64,000 nucleotides of DNA. Source: Pseudaquabacterium terrae. GTDB taxonomy: Bacteria; Pseudomonadota; Gammaproteobacteria; Burkholderiales; Burkholderiaceae_C. The DNA lies in NCBI RefSeq assembly GCF_013266755.1, contig NZ_JABRWJ010000011.1:1-64000 (forward strand). Direction: 5' to 3'. Positions 44,044-53,652 of the stretch are shown piece after piece. The notes under the pieces were generated by a model that was not told the DNA's origin, searched no databases, and saw only the letters and a list, made by a program, of their open reading frames with translations. How positions within the stretch are numbered: the stretch's first letter is position 1; each line of letters opens with the position of its first letter. A program made the position numbers and the translations under genes.

Positions 44044-45111
44044 TCAGCGCGACGCGGTGGTGGTGAGCACGGGGGCGACCGTGCGAAAGCCGATGTGCGA
44101 GGTGCCCAGGCCCGCCTCGGCGGGCTGCCGTGCGGAGGGGCGGTAGCGCATGCAGACGCTAGGGGCGCACAGGTGCGAGCCGCCCTTGATCACGCGGGCG
44201 GGCGCTGTGCCGGCCGCCGCGGCGCGTTGCGCCAGCGTGTCGGCCGGCCGGCCCGGGTTGAAGCCGGTGCCGCGCTCGCGGGCCGATGCGTACACGGTCG
44301 CCGTCCACTGCCAGACATTGCCGGCCATGTCGAACAGGCCGTAGCCGTTGGCCGGAAAGCAGCCCACCGGCGACGTGCCCGCAAAGCCGTCGTCAGCGCT
44401 GTTGACCAGCGGAAACGCTCCCTGCCAGGTGTTGGCCATGGCGCGGCCTTCGGGCGCGAAGCGATCGCCCCAGACGTAGGGCTGCGCCTGCAGGCCGCCG
44501 CGGGCGGCGAATTCCCATTGCGCTTCGGTCGGCAGCTCGCGGCCGAGCCAGCGCGCATACGCCAGAGCGTCGTCGTAGGCCACTTGCACCACCGGGTGGT
44601 TGTCAAGTCCTTCGATGCTGCTGGCGGGCCCCTGCGGATGGCGCCAGTCGGCGCCGGGCACGAGCCGCCAGGTGCCGGCCTGGCGACCTTGGGGCATCAC
44701 GAACACTGCGGAGGTGGCGACGCTCTGGTGCACGCCCATGGCGGTGGCAGCGCGCTCGGCCACGGTCACGTGGCCGGTGGCGGCGACGAAGCGCGCGAAC
44801 TGCGCATTCGTCACATCGTGCCGATCGATCCAGAAGGGTTCGACCACGGCTTCCTGCGCCGGCGCCTCATCCGCGTAGTGGTGGTCCGAGCCCATGCTGA
44901 AGCGGCCGCCCGCCACACGGACCATGCCGCCCTGCGGACCGCTCTCCGTGGGCAGGCCGCTGTAGCGTTCGCACAGCCCCGACGAAGCGGCCCGCGAGGC
45001 GACGGGTGCGCGCAACTCGGCCGCCGCTGCCATCAGCGATGCACCGACGGTGGCCGCGGCCACCACTACGCCGGCCAGGCCGAGCAGGTTGCGGGTTATG
45101 GTCCTGCCCAT
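44044..45111 (-). CDS. Formylglycine-generating enzyme (sulfatase-modifying factor)
   Basis: A 355-residue SUMF1/FGE-family protein. The N-terminal ~30 residues contain a hydrophobic signal or anchor ([20 protein letters not shown]). The FGE core follows: [58 protein letters not shown], and the active-site cysteine pair in [19 protein letters not shown], spaced as in human SUMF1. It oxidises the cysteine of CxPxR in sulfatases to formylglycine, using oxygen and copper. The sulfatase gene ends 4 bases before its start, so they are a matched pair. Export is unusual, since many bacterial FGEs are cytoplasmic. Confidence 0.92.
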   Translation of the reverse strand: MGRTITRNLLGLAGVVVAAATVGASLMAAAAELRAPVASRAASSGLCERYSGLPTESGPQGGMVRVAGGRFSMGSDHHYADEAPAQEAVVEPFWIDRHDVTNAQFARFVAATGHVTVAERAATAMGVHQSVATSAVFVMPQGRQAGTWRLVPGADWRHPQGPASSIEGLDNHPVVQVAYDDALAYARWLGRELPTEAQWEFAARGGLQAQPYVWGDRFAPEGRAMANTWQGAFPLVNSADDGFAGTSPVGCFPANGYGLFDMAGNVWQWTATVYASARERGTGFNPGRPADTLAQRAAAAGTAPARVIKGGSHLCAPSVCMRYRPSARQPAEAGLGTSHIGFRTVAPVLTTTASR

Positions 45112-45115
45112 GGCG

Positions 45116-46888
45116 TCACTTCGCCCGCGGCTGCTGCGCCGCTTCGATGCTCAGGTCGTCGTAGTACTTCGCGCCGTTGCTGTAGCCCGCACGCGTGGCC
45201 AGGCCCGGGATCTCCAGCACGCCGTTGTCGGCGACGTAGCGGCGCCAGTCGGCCAGCAGTTCGGCCAGCTTGGCCGGGTGCCGGGCCGCCAGGTCGTTCT
45301 GCTCGGTGCGGTCTTCGGCCAAGTTGTAGAGCTCCCAGGTGTCCTTGCCCCAGGGCGAATTGGCGTAGACGATCTTCCAGTCGCCCTTGCGCAGCGCCTT
45401 GCGGCCGCCCAGCTCCCAGCCGATGGCGTCGTCGGGCGCGTAGGCCGAGGTTGACTTGCCCTGCAGGAAGGCCAGCAGCGAGCGACCCTTGACCGGCAGC
45501 ACGCCGGCCCCCGGCCCCTTCGCCGCCGGATGGGTGGCACCGGCCAGCTCGTACAGCGTGGGCGCGATGTCCATCACGTGGCCCACCTGCGGCCGCTGCT
45601 GCGCCAGCACGCCCTGGCCGGGGGCCCACACGATCGCCGGCACGCTGATGCCGCCCTCGTACATGAACGACTTGTACATGTTGAAGGGCGTCATGCCGAC
45701 CTGGGCCCAGCCGGGGCCGTACTCGACGAAGGAGCCCGGCCGGCCGACGTTGGCGGTGCTGTTGTCCATGTCCTTGTGGACCCACTCCCGCGTGCGCGCC
45801 ACGTCGTAGACCGAGTTGCCATCGGCGCCGTTGTCCGACAGGAACACGATCACGGTGTTGTCGAGCTCGCCGGTCTTCGCCAGGTGCGCCAGCACGCGGC
45901 CGATCTGCCGGTCCATGTTGTCCACCATGGCCGCATAAACCGCCATGCGCCGCGCCTCGGACCGCTGCTGCTCGGGCGTGAGCCGCGCCCAGCCGGGCCA
46001 CTTCGGGTTGCCGGTGTACAGCTTCGATTCGGAGGGGATCAGGCCCAGCTTCTTCTGGCGCTCGAAACGCTCGGCGCGCAGGGCGTCGTAGCCTTGGTCG
46101 TAGCGGCCTTCATAGCGCGCGATGTCCTCGTCCTTGGCATGCAGAGGCCAGTGCGGCGCGGTGAACGCCAGGTAGGCGAAGAAGGGCTGGCGGCCGTCGC
46201 CGCGGGTCTCGTCCAGGTACTGCACGAGCCGGTCGGCGAAGGCTTCGGACGAATAGAAGTGCTGGCGCGGCGTGTCCACCAGCTTGCCGTTCTCACGGTA
46301 CAGGGCCTTGGGCGGCTTGCTCGGGTCGGTGGCGACGATGCCGAACTGGTCGCCGAAGTGGCTCGCGCCGCCCATCGTCATCGCGTACGAACGGTCGAAG
46401 CCGCGCGCCGCCGGGCTTTGCTCCTCGGCATTGCCCAGGTGCCACTTGCCGGCCATCACCGTGCGGTAGCCGTGGGCGCGCAGCACTTCGGGAACGGCCG
46501 CCACCCTGGTGCTGAGGTAACCCTCGTAGCCGGGCTTGCCGCGCTGTTCGGGCAGCATCAGTTCGGCCATGTCACCGAAGCCGGCCAGGTGGTTGTCGGT
46601 GCCCGACATCAGCATCGCCCGCGTGGGCGAGCAGAAGGGCGAGGCGTAGAAGTTGGTCAGCGTGGCGCCGCCCTTGGCGAGCCGGTCGATGTGGGGCGTG
46701 GCGATCTCGCCGCCATAGGCGCCGAGGTCGGCATAGCCCAGGTCGTCGGCCAGGATCAGCAGGATGTTGGGCTTGGCTGCCTTGGGCGCCTTGGGCTCGG
46801 GGGGTGGTGTCGCGGAGCAGGCGGCGAGCGATGCGGCGGCGACAAGCACGCTCAGGCGCCGCCACGCACGGTAGTGCAAATGGGTCAC
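45116..46888 (-). CDS. Arylsulfatase, lipoprotein
   Basis: A 590-residue type I sulfatase. The signal peptide ends in a lipobox (LAAC, Cys24), so it should be lipid-anchored in the periplasm or outer membrane. Sulfatase motifs are NILLILADDLGYADLGAYGG with metal-binding Asp48/49, and CSPTR, with Cys86 the site of formylglycine and Arg90. Further motifs are MAGKWHLG and IVFLSDNGAD. Closest in style to alkyl/aryl sulfatases of the AtsA type. Sited inside the phenol operon between dmpH and the FGE gene, with 21- and 4-base gaps, it probably frees phenols from aryl sulfates. That link is inference from position. Confidence 0.93.
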   Translation of the reverse strand: MTHLHYRAWRRLSVLVAAASLAACSATPPPEPKAPKAAKPNILLILADDLGYADLGAYGGEIATPHIDRLAKGGATLTNFYASPFCSPTRAMLMSGTDNHLAGFGDMAELMLPEQRGKPGYEGYLSTRVAAVPEVLRAHGYRTVMAGKWHLGNAEEQSPAARGFDRSYAMTMGGASHFGDQFGIVATDPSKPPKALYRENGKLVDTPRQHFYSSEAFADRLVQYLDETRGDGRQPFFAYLAFTAPHWPLHAKDEDIARYEGRYDQGYDALRAERFERQKKLGLIPSESKLYTGNPKWPGWARLTPEQQRSEARRMAVYAAMVDNMDRQIGRVLAHLAKTGELDNTVIVFLSDNGADGNSVYDVARTREWVHKDMDNSTANVGRPGSFVEYGPGWAQVGMTPFNMYKSFMYEGGISVPAIVWAPGQGVLAQQRPQVGHVMDIAPTLYELAGATHPAAKGPGAGVLPVKGRSLLAFLQGKSTSAYAPDDAIGWELGGRKALRKGDWKIVYANSPWGKDTWELYNLAEDRTEQNDLAARHPAKLAELLADWRRYVADNGVLEIPGLATRAGYSNGAKYYDDLSIEAAQQPRAK

Positions 46889-46909
46889 GGTGGTCTCCGG
46901 AAGCGGTGG

Positions 46910-47698
46910 TCAGACGAAGCGCATGCCGACGCTGCCCAGGTCCTGGAAGCGCGCGATGACGCTGTCTCCGGCCTGGACGGCAATTGCCTCGGTCACGCCG
47001 CCGGTCATCACGAAGCTGCCCGCCGGGATCTCCTGGCCGCGTGCACCCAGGTGGTTGGCGAGCATCGCCACGGCGGTCAGCGGATGGCCGAGCACGGCGG
47101 CGCCGGCGGCCATCGCGACGATCTTTCCGTTCTTCTCCAGCACCACGCCGAGTGTGCGCAGGTCGAGCCCGTCGACCGCCCGCATGCGCGAGCCGACGAC
47201 GAATCGCGAAGCCGAGGTGTTGTCGGCAATCACGCTCTTCAGGTCGAACTTGAAGTCGCGGTAGCGGCTGTCGATGATCTCGACCGCGGGCACCACGAAG
47301 TCGATGGCGGCCAGCACCGCGCCCACATGGCAGCCCGGGCCGCGCAGCGGCGCCTTGGTCACGACGCAGATCTCGGCCTCGACCCTCGGATGGATCAGCT
47401 CCGATGTCTTGATCTCGCCGCCCTCGGGCCGCGCCATGTAGTCGGAGACGAAGCCGAAGACCGGCGTGTCCACGCCCATCTGCTTCATCTTCGCGAACGA
47501 GGTTAGGCCCGCCTTGAGTCCCACGGTGCGCTGGCCTCGGGCTTCCTTGCGGCGGCGGATCAGGTCCTGGATGGCATAGGCATCGTCCCAATCCATCTCC
47601 GGGTGTTCGTCGGTGATCTTGGTGACGTCGCGCGCGTTCAGCTCGGCGGATTCGAGGTGCGCGGCCAGGCCGGCAATCGTCTGGGGAGTGAGTTTCAT
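46910..47698 (-). CDS. dmpH: 4-oxalocrotonate decarboxylase
   Basis: A 262-residue member of the hydratase/decarboxylase family. It decarboxylates 4-oxalocrotonate to 2-hydroxypent-2,4-dienoate. The stretch EIIDSRYRDFKFDLKSVIAD then NTSASRFVVG is characteristic of XylI/DmpH rather than of the hydratase paralogue. Metal-binding acidic residues in VEAEICVV are kept. It normally works in a complex with the hydratase, whose gene precedes it by 13 bases. The order is E then H. Confidence 0.93.
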   Translation of the reverse strand: MKLTPQTIAGLAAHLESAELNARDVTKITDEHPEMDWDDAYAIQDLIRRRKEARGQRTVGLKAGLTSFAKMKQMGVDTPVFGFVSDYMARPEGGEIKTSELIHPRVEAEICVVTKAPLRGPGCHVGAVLAAIDFVVPAVEIIDSRYRDFKFDLKSVIADNTSASRFVVGSRMRAVDGLDLRTLGVVLEKNGKIVAMAAGAAVLGHPLTAVAMLANHLGARGQEIPAGSFVMTGGVTEAIAVQAGDSVIARFQDLGSVGMRFV

Positions 47699-47711
47699 CG
47701 CATGCTTTCGT

Positions 47712-48494
47712 TCAGATGAAGCGGACGCTGGTGCTGCCCAGCCCGCCGACGCTGCAATGCAGGCTGTCGCCGGCCTTGACCGGCACCAGCGGCGACTGCG
47801 ATCCGGACAGGATCACCTCGCCGGCCTTCAGCGCGATGCCCAGCCGTCCCAGCGTGTTGGCGAGCCACGCCACCGCATTGACCGGCGAGCCCTGCACCGC
47901 GGCGCCGGTCGAGGTGCTGATCACCTCGCCGTTCTTCTCCAGCACCATGCCGGCCAGCGCCAGGTCCACTTCTCGCGGGTCGCGCCGCGTGCCGCCCAGC
48001 ACCAGCACGCCGCAGGAGGCGTTGTCGGCCACGGTGTCCTGGATCTTGATCTTCCAGTCGCGGATGCGCGAGTCGACGATCTCGAAGCACGGCATCACGA
48101 AGGCGGTGGCGCGCAGCACGTCGGCCGCGGTGACGCCCGGGCCCTGCAGGTCGCTCTTCAGCACGAAGGCGACCTCGGCCTCGGCCTTGGGCGCGATCAT
48201 GGTGTCGACCCGGATCGCCTCGCCTTCATGCACCACCATGCCCGAGAGCAGCTGGCCGAAGTCGGGCTGGTCTACCTTCAGCATGTCCATCACGACCTGG
48301 CTGGTCACGCCGATCTTCTTGCCGACCACGGTCTCGCCGGCGTCGAGGCGGCGCTGGATCATGCGCAGCTGGATGCGATAGGCATCGTCCAGCGTGATCG
48401 AGGGCTCGCGGTCGGTCAGCGGCTCGACGGGCTGGCGGTCGAGCAGCGCCTGGTACAGCTCGTCGCCGTACTGCTGGATCTTGTCGGGGTTCAT
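47712..48494 (-). CDS. dmpE: 2-oxopent-4-enoate hydratase
   Basis: A 260-residue enzyme starting MNPDKIQQYGDELYQALLDR at 48494. It hydrates 2-hydroxypent-2,4-dienoate to 4-hydroxy-2-oxovalerate. Family motifs are GKKIGVTSQVVMDMLKVDQP, PKAEAEVAFVLKSDLQGPGV and EIVDSRIRDWKIKIQDTVAD then NASCG. It shares the fold of dmpH, from which it differs in these blocks. It is located 14 bases after dmpC and couples the hydrolytic (dmpD) and oxalocrotonate (dmpC-I-H) branches. Confidence 0.94.
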   Translation of the reverse strand: MNPDKIQQYGDELYQALLDRQPVEPLTDREPSITLDDAYRIQLRMIQRRLDAGETVVGKKIGVTSQVVMDMLKVDQPDFGQLLSGMVVHEGEAIRVDTMIAPKAEAEVAFVLKSDLQGPGVTAADVLRATAFVMPCFEIVDSRIRDWKIKIQDTVADNASCGVLVLGGTRRDPREVDLALAGMVLEKNGEVISTSTGAAVQGSPVNAVAWLANTLGRLGIALKAGEVILSGSQSPLVPVKAGDSLHCSVGGLGSTSVRFI

Positions 48495-48508
48495 CGTTTC
48501 GTCCTCAT

Positions 48509-49963
48509 TCAAAGTTTGACCATCACGTTGCGGAGTTCGGTATAGAACTCGAGCGAATGCACGCCACCCTCTCGGCCGATGCCCGAGGCCTTGCTGCCGC
48601 CGAAGGCGGTGCGCAGGTCGCGCAGGAACCAGCTGTTGATCCAGCACAGGCCCACGTGCACTTCGCGCGCCATGCGGTGCGCGGTCGACAGGTCCTGTGT
48701 CCACACCGTGGTCGCGAGGCCGTAGTCGGTGTCGTTGGCGAGCGCGATCGCCTCGTCGACGGTGTCGAAAGGGGCGATGTGGCAGCAGGGGCCGAAGATC
48801 TCCTCGCGCACGACGCTCGCGGTCTCCGGCAGGCCGGTCCAGATCGTGGGCTGCACCCAGCAGCCTTCGGCCAGCGCCCCGGTCATCGCCGGCACGCCGC
48901 CGCCGGTCACCAACGTAGCGCCTTCGGCCGCGGCTTTTGCGTAATAGCCAAGCACTTTTTGCTGGTGCTCGCGCGAGATCAGCGGGCCTAAGCCCACGCC
49001 GGGCTCTTCGGACGGGCCAATCTTCAGCGCCTCGGCCCGGGCCTTCAGCGCGGCGACGAAGCGATCGAAGATCGGCCGCTGCACGTAGACGCGTTCGGTG
49101 CCCAGGCACACCTGGCCGCAGTTCTCGAACGCGCTGCGTGTGATGCCGGCAACCGCCTTGTCGAAGTCGGCATCGGCGAACACGATGCCGGCGTTCTTGC
49201 CGCCGAGCTCGAAGCTGACCGGGCGCACGCCCTTGGCGGCGGCCGCCATGATGACCTCGCCGGTGCGTGTCTCGCCGGTGAAGGTGATCGCGTCGACATC
49301 CGGGTGCTGGGTCAGGAAGGCGCCCGCCGAGCCGGGTCCGAAGCCGTGCACGACGTTGTAGACGCCGTCGGGAATGCCCACCGCTTTCATCACCTCGCCG
49401 AGCAGCGTCGCGGTGGCGGGCGTCTCTTCGGAAGGCTTGACGACCACCGTGTTGCCGCAGGCCAGCGCCGGGCCGACCTTCCAGGTCATCAGCAGCAGCG
49501 GCAGGTTCCAGGGGCAGACCACGCCGACCACGCCCACCGGCGTACGCAGCGCATAGCTCAAAGCCGTGCCGCCGTCGGGCGTCGTCATCTCGAAGCTCTC
49601 GGTCGGCACGTTCTTGACGATGTCGGCGAAGACCTTGAAGTTGGCCGCGCCGCGCGGGATGTCGATGTGCGAAGCCAGCGACTTCGGCTTGCCGGTGTCG
49701 GCCATCTCGGCAGCGAGGAAGTCATTGAAGCGTCGGTTGATCTCGTCGGCCACCGCGTGCAGCAGCTCGACGCGCCTGGCCACGCTCATGCGGCCCCAGT
49801 CGCCCTTCAGCGCCGCGCGAGCGGCGCGCACCGCGGCGTTCACTTCGGTCTGGCCGGCCTCGTGCACGAGGCCGATCAGCCGGTTGTCGACCGGCGCGCG
49901 GTTCTCGAAGGTCTTGCCGGTGGCGACGAATTCGCCGCCGATGAAGTTGAGGAACTGTTTCAT
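48509..49963 (-). CDS. dmpC: 2-hydroxymuconic semialdehyde dehydrogenase
   Basis: A 484-residue NAD-dependent aldehyde dehydrogenase starting MKQFLNFIGGEFVATGKTFE at 49963. It oxidises 2-hydroxymuconic semialdehyde to 2-hydroxymuconate. Conserved motifs are CPWNLPLLLMTWKVGPALAC, the general-base glutamate in ELGGKN, and the nucleophile in FENCGQVCLGTERVYV. Its ATG overlaps the dmpD stop by four bases. The order B-D-C differs from the B-C-D order of the Pseudomonas dmp operon. Confidence 0.95.
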   Translation of the reverse strand: MKQFLNFIGGEFVATGKTFENRAPVDNRLIGLVHEAGQTEVNAAVRAARAALKGDWGRMSVARRVELLHAVADEINRRFNDFLAAEMADTGKPKSLASHIDIPRGAANFKVFADIVKNVPTESFEMTTPDGGTALSYALRTPVGVVGVVCPWNLPLLLMTWKVGPALACGNTVVVKPSEETPATATLLGEVMKAVGIPDGVYNVVHGFGPGSAGAFLTQHPDVDAITFTGETRTGEVIMAAAAKGVRPVSFELGGKNAGIVFADADFDKAVAGITRSAFENCGQVCLGTERVYVQRPIFDRFVAALKARAEALKIGPSEEPGVGLGPLISREHQQKVLGYYAKAAAEGATLVTGGGVPAMTGALAEGCWVQPTIWTGLPETASVVREEIFGPCCHIAPFDTVDEAIALANDTDYGLATTVWTQDLSTAHRMAREVHVGLCWINSWFLRDLRTAFGGSKASGIGREGGVHSLEFYTELRNVMVKL

Positions 49964-50823
49964 GCCTGTCTCGTCGTGGCGGAGGACGCCGCCGCGTCGG
50001 CTTCGGCGAAGAAGTCGCCGACGAGCCGGTTGAAGCGCGCCGCATGCTCGATCTGCGTCCAGTGGCCGCAATGGCCGAACACATGCAGCTGGCTGTTGGG
50101 AATCCACCGCGCCAGCGTCAGCGAGTTGGCAAGCGGAATCACGCGGTCCTCGCGGCCATGCAGCACCAGCGTTTCATGGGGCAGGGCGCGGATGTCGGCC
50201 TCGGCGCTGCACATGGCATCCACCCACCGCTGGCGCGGCGCCGGGAACATGGCGGAGAAGGACTCGTGGAAGCCCGGGCGGATGCTGGCCTCGTAGCGCA
50301 GGCGGGCCAGTTCGTCGGTGGCGAGCTTCGAGTCGTGCGCGAAGACGTCGAGCAGCGCACGCATCGTCGTCAGCGACGGCTCGTAGCCCCACACCGCGTC
50401 CAGGCCCGGCGTGATCGCGAACGGCACGCCCACCGAGCCCATCAGCACCAGGCGGCGCACCCTCTGCGGATGACGGATGGCCAGCGCCAGCGCCAATGCG
50501 CCGCCGAACGAATTGCCGACCAGGTCGGCGCGTTCGACATCGAGCGCATCGAGCACGCCAACCGCCTGCGCGACCCAGTTCTCCATCGAGTAGCGCTGGC
50601 CGGCCGGTCGATCGCTGAAGCCGAAGCCGACCATGTCGGGCGCGATCACGCGGGCTCGCTGCGCCAGCACCGGAATGCTCAGCCGCCAGTTGGCCCAGGC
50701 CGAGACGCCGGGGCCCGAGCCGTGGATCATCAGGATAGGCGATCCCTGGCCGACGTCGTGCAGGTTGGTGCGGATGCCGGCCGCGGTCACCGACCGGCCG
50801 ATCTCGGGGTTCGTCATGGTCAC
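49960..50823 (-). CDS. dmpD: 2-hydroxymuconic semialdehyde hydrolase
   Basis: A 287-residue alpha/beta-hydrolase that splits the ring-fission product (or its methyl ketone analogue) to the 2-hydroxypentadienoate and formate or acetate. The oxyanion motif HGSGPGVSAWANW, nucleophile elbow GNSFGG, acid in GREDRVIPL and His in FGHCGHWTQIEH are visible. Two nearby ATGs (50823 and 50817) are both possible starts. The presence of both dmpD and dmpC lets the cell treat phenol and substituted phenols. Confidence 0.95.
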   Translation of the reverse strand: MTMTNPEIGRSVTAAGIRTNLHDVGQGSPILMIHGSGPGVSAWANWRLSIPVLAQRARVIAPDMVGFGFSDRPAGQRYSMENWVAQAVGVLDALDVERADLVGNSFGGALALALAIRHPQRVRRLVLMGSVGVPFAITPGLDAVWGYEPSLTTMRALLDVFAHDSKLATDELARLRYEASIRPGFHESFSAMFPAPRQRWVDAMCSAEADIRALPHETLVLHGREDRVIPLANSLTLARWIPNSQLHVFGHCGHWTQIEHAARFNRLVGDFFAEADAAASSATTRQA

Positions 50824-50853
50824 TGCCTCAGTCTTTTGTCATGGCCGCGTACT

Positions 50854-51801
50854 TCAGGTGTAAACCTCAGTGAACGAGGGCACCAGGTCGCCGGTGTGGA
50901 AGAAGATTCCGCTGCCCAGGCGCTCTTCGCTCCAGGTGGTCACGGGCCGGTCACGCTGCGCCAGATAGCCCAGCCCGGCGAAGGTCTCGTTGCGGTTGCC
51001 GCTCGGGTCGAAGAAATAGATCGTCTCGCCGCGTGTGATGCCGTGGCGCGTGGGCGCGACGTCGATGCGCGTCTTGGTCTTCGCCATGACGTCCGCCGCC
51101 TTCAGCACGTCGTGCCACGAGTCCAGGAAGAACGCGATGTGGTGCAGACCGCTGGTCGGCGCGCCGACGAAGGCGATGTCGTGCGGCGTGGTGGTGCGCG
51201 ACATCCAGGTCGCGGCCTGGATGCTGCCGTCGGGGCCGACCATCACCTGCTCGGTGAGGAAGAAGTCCAGCACCTCGGTCATGAAGCGGGTGTTGTCGGC
51301 CACGGTATTGACGCCGGCGGCCGGGTTCATCTCGCACATCAGCAGCAGGTGGTCGAGCCAGTGCGCGCCGGCGCCCTTGAGGCCGTCCGGCCAGGGGTCG
51401 GGGCAATAGGTGCCCACGTCGGTGCCGACGTACTCCTTCATCGCGTACAGCCGCATCTCGTGGCCGCTGGGCAGCTTGAACTGCAGCATGCGGCCGGTGG
51501 CGGGCAGCGTGCCCTCGGGCAGCGTGGTGGTCGCGATGCCCCAGGCCTCGATCTTCTGCTTCAGCAGCTCGAGGTCGGCTTCCTTCTCGACCTTGTAGGC
51601 CACGTGGTTCAGGCCGGCGCGGTCCGACGGCGTCAGGATGAGCGAGAACTTGTCCCACTCGTCCCAGCACTTCAGGTAGACATTGCCGGCCTTGTCGACC
51701 ATCGTCGTCTTCAGGCCCAGCACGTTCTCGTAGTGCCGCACGGCGGCATCGATGTCCATCACCCGCAGGCTGGCATGCCCGATTCGCAGTACACCCATCA
51801 T
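50854..51801 (-). CDS. dmpB: Catechol 2,3-dioxygenase
   Basis: An extradiol dioxygenase that opens catechol to 2-hydroxymuconic semialdehyde. It belongs to the vicinal-oxygen-chelate fold in two halves. Iron ligands, counted from the second Met (51798), are His150 in HWLDHLLLM, a His of the pair 219/220 in [10 protein letters not shown], and Glu271 in NRNETFAG. Two adjacent ATG codons make the start ambiguous by one residue. The ferredoxin dmpQ directly upstream, 16 bases before the start, reactivates the oxidised iron. Confidence 0.96.
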   Translation of the reverse strand: MMGVLRIGHASLRVMDIDAAVRHYENVLGLKTTMVDKAGNVYLKCWDEWDKFSLILTPSDRAGLNHVAYKVEKEADLELLKQKIEAWGIATTTLPEGTLPATGRMLQFKLPSGHEMRLYAMKEYVGTDVGTYCPDPWPDGLKGAGAHWLDHLLLMCEMNPAAGVNTVADNTRFMTEVLDFFLTEQVMVGPDGSIQAATWMSRTTTPHDIAFVGAPTSGLHHIAFFLDSWHDVLKAADVMAKTKTRIDVAPTRHGITRGETIYFFDPSGNRNETFAGLGYLAQRDRPVTTWSEERLGSGIFFHTGDLVPSFTEVYT

Positions 51802-51817
51802 TCGTCTCCTGGTTGAT

Positions 51818-52204
51818 TCACAGCGTGGATTGGGGGCTCGCCACCGCGGCGGCAGGCCCACTTGAAAACGATCGCGAAAGCGCTCGCGAAAACGGTCGTA
51901 CCAGGCGGCCGGCTACTTCGAGCGTTAAGGCGCAACTCGGCGCCACGCGGCAGGCCAGCGTCATCCCGGCACCTTCCTCGTCGGCGCTCACATGCGCGCG
52001 GCTCACCGGGCCGAGTGCGTGCACGCAGCCCTCGACGATGCGCACCTTACACACGCCGCAGCCGCCGTTGACGCAGCCCACCGGGATGCCCCGGCGGCCC
52101 AGCCGCAACATGCCGCGCAACAGGCTCTCGTCGGTGGCGCAGGCGTAGGTCTCGCCGGTCTGCACAACGCAGACGCTGACCGTGGGTCTGGTGTCGACAT
52201 TCAT
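51818..52204 (-). CDS. dmpQ: Chloroplast-type 2Fe-2S ferredoxin for dioxygenase reactivation
   Basis: A 128-residue ferredoxin of the XylT/DmpQ type, which re-reduces inactivated catechol 2,3-dioxygenase. Cluster ligands are Cys44, Cys49 and Cys52 ([10 protein letters not shown]) and Cys85. The start is placed at 52204 ([11 protein letters not shown]). The C-terminus past about residue 100 is a Ser/Arg-rich tail ([14 protein letters not shown]) beyond the usual family length. This may be a frame extension past the true end of the domain. It lies between dmpP and dmpB, as in other operons. Confidence 0.9.
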   Translation of the reverse strand: MNVDTRPTVSVCVVQTGETYACATDESLLRGMLRLGRRGIPVGCVNGGCGVCKVRIVEGCVHALGPVSRAHVSADEEGAGMTLACRVAPSCALTLEVAGRLVRPFSRALSRSFSSGPAAAVASPQSTL

Positions 52205-52217
52205 GGTCACGACCTGC

Positions 52218-53282
52218 TCACAAGCGCTGGAACAGCGGGCTGCGTGCGCCCTGCGCATCGGCCGCTGAGAGGAACTTCTCGGTGAAGATGTCGCGCTCGA
52301 ACAATCGCCCCTGCATCAGGGTGGCGATGCAGGCCTCCACCATCGGCGGCGGGCCGCACAGGTAGGCCTGGTGACCAGCGAACGTGCCGCCGAAGTGCGC
52401 CTTGGCCGCGTCGTGCGCGAAGCCGCGCGCGCCGCCCCAGTCGGTCCCCTCGGCCTCGTTCGACAGCGTCGGCACGTAGCTGAAGTTGGCGTGCTGCTCG
52501 GCAAGCGCCCGGAACTCGGCGTCGTAGTACAGCTCGTCGCGCACGCGCTGGCCATAGACCAGCGTGATCGGCAGCGTGCAGCCGCCATCGAGCAGGTCCA
52601 GGATCATCGAGCGCGGGCTCGACAGCCCCGAGCCGCCGGCCATGAAGACCATCGGGCGCTGCGCGGAACGCCGCACGAAGAAGCGGCCGTACGGGCCGGC
52701 CAGGCGCAGGCGGTCGCCCATCTTCAATTGCTGGTGCAGGTAGCCGGTGCCCTGGCCGCCGGGCACGATGCGCACGTTGAGCTCGATCTCGCCGCTGCGC
52801 TCGACGTCCGCCGGTGAATTGGCGATGGAGAAGGCCCTGCTCTGTCCCAGCCGCGGAATCTCCAGTTGCACGTACTGGCCGGCCTGGAATCCGATCGGCT
52901 TGTCGATGGCGAGGTGCAGCGCCTTGATCGTGGGCGTCAGGTCGACGATGCGGCGCACGGTGGCGGCGAAGTCGCGTACCGGAATCACCTGCGCATCGGG
53001 CTCGTCCTCGATGTCGGCCTCGATCGTCGCGTCGCACTGCAGCGTGGCGCAGCAGGCCAGAGTCTTTCCTTCGTCGCGCTCCACTTCCATCAGCGCGAAG
53101 GGGTTGGCGTGACCATGGTCCACCTCGCCATCGCAGACCTGCACCTTGCACGTGCCGCACAGGCCGTGGCCGCAGGCATGCGGGATGTAGATGCCCTGGC
53201 GCAGCGCGGCGTCGAGCACGCTCTGGCCTTCTTCCACCGCAATGGTGGCGCCCAGCGGTTCGATGGTGAGTTGAAAGCTCAT
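52218..53282 (-). CDS. dmpP: Phenol hydroxylase reductase component
   Basis: A 354-residue NADH-dependent reductase that passes electrons to the DmpLNO hydroxylase. Residues 1-95 form a plant-type 2Fe-2S domain with the cysteine cluster in ACGHGLCGTCKVQ and ACCATLQC. Then come FAD-binding (GQYVQLEIPRLGQSRAFSIA) and NAD-binding regions (MVFMAGGSGLSSPRSMILDL, YLCGPPPM). Full length and well conserved. It begins 13 bases after dmpO. Confidence 0.96.
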   Translation of the reverse strand: MSFQLTIEPLGATIAVEEGQSVLDAALRQGIYIPHACGHGLCGTCKVQVCDGEVDHGHANPFALMEVERDEGKTLACCATLQCDATIEADIEDEPDAQVIPVRDFAATVRRIVDLTPTIKALHLAIDKPIGFQAGQYVQLEIPRLGQSRAFSIANSPADVERSGEIELNVRIVPGGQGTGYLHQQLKMGDRLRLAGPYGRFFVRRSAQRPMVFMAGGSGLSSPRSMILDLLDGGCTLPITLVYGQRVRDELYYDAEFRALAEQHANFSYVPTLSNEAEGTDWGGARGFAHDAAKAHFGGTFAGHQAYLCGPPPMVEACIATLMQGRLFERDIFTEKFLSAADAQGARSPLFQRL

Positions 53283-53295
53283 GGCACGGCCCCCT

Positions 53296-53652
53296 TCAGC
53301 TGCACGAGCCCTGGATGCCGGTTAGGCCCGGCGTGCGGAAACGGATGACGTCCTTGTGCGTCAGGCCGTTGTCCGCCAGCGACTTCGCCGGATCCGGCGT
53401 CCACGGCTGGCCCGATTTCAGCCACTGCACTTGGCGCCAGTCGATGCGCGCGAAGTCCGGGTGCTCGCCATAGACCCCCGGCAGCACCGCGGTCGCCAGC
53501 GCGCCGAACGGCATGTCCGGCGGCAGCGGCAAGCACACCGGCGAGCAGATCATCAGGTGGTCTTCCCAGCCGATGTAGAGCAGCGGGGCGGGAAAGTTCT
53601 CGCGAAGGTCGCGCGCGGCAATGTCGTAACGCTCAAGTGCAACGACGCTCAT
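53296..53652 (-). CDS. dmpO: Phenol hydroxylase subunit P4 (gamma)
   Basis: A 118-residue subunit of the multicomponent phenol hydroxylase. The diagnostic ending LTGIQGSCS, the YIGWEDHLMICSPVCLPLPP block and overall length match DmpO/PhP4. It is part of the (alpha-beta-gamma)2 oxygenase with DmpN and DmpL. Its start overlaps the dmpN stop by four bases. Confidence 0.95.
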   Translation of the reverse strand: MSVVALERYDIAARDLRENFPAPLLYIGWEDHLMICSPVCLPLPPDMPFGALATAVLPGVYGEHPDFARIDWRQVQWLKSGQPWTPDPAKSLADNGLTHKDVIRFRTPGLTGIQGSCS

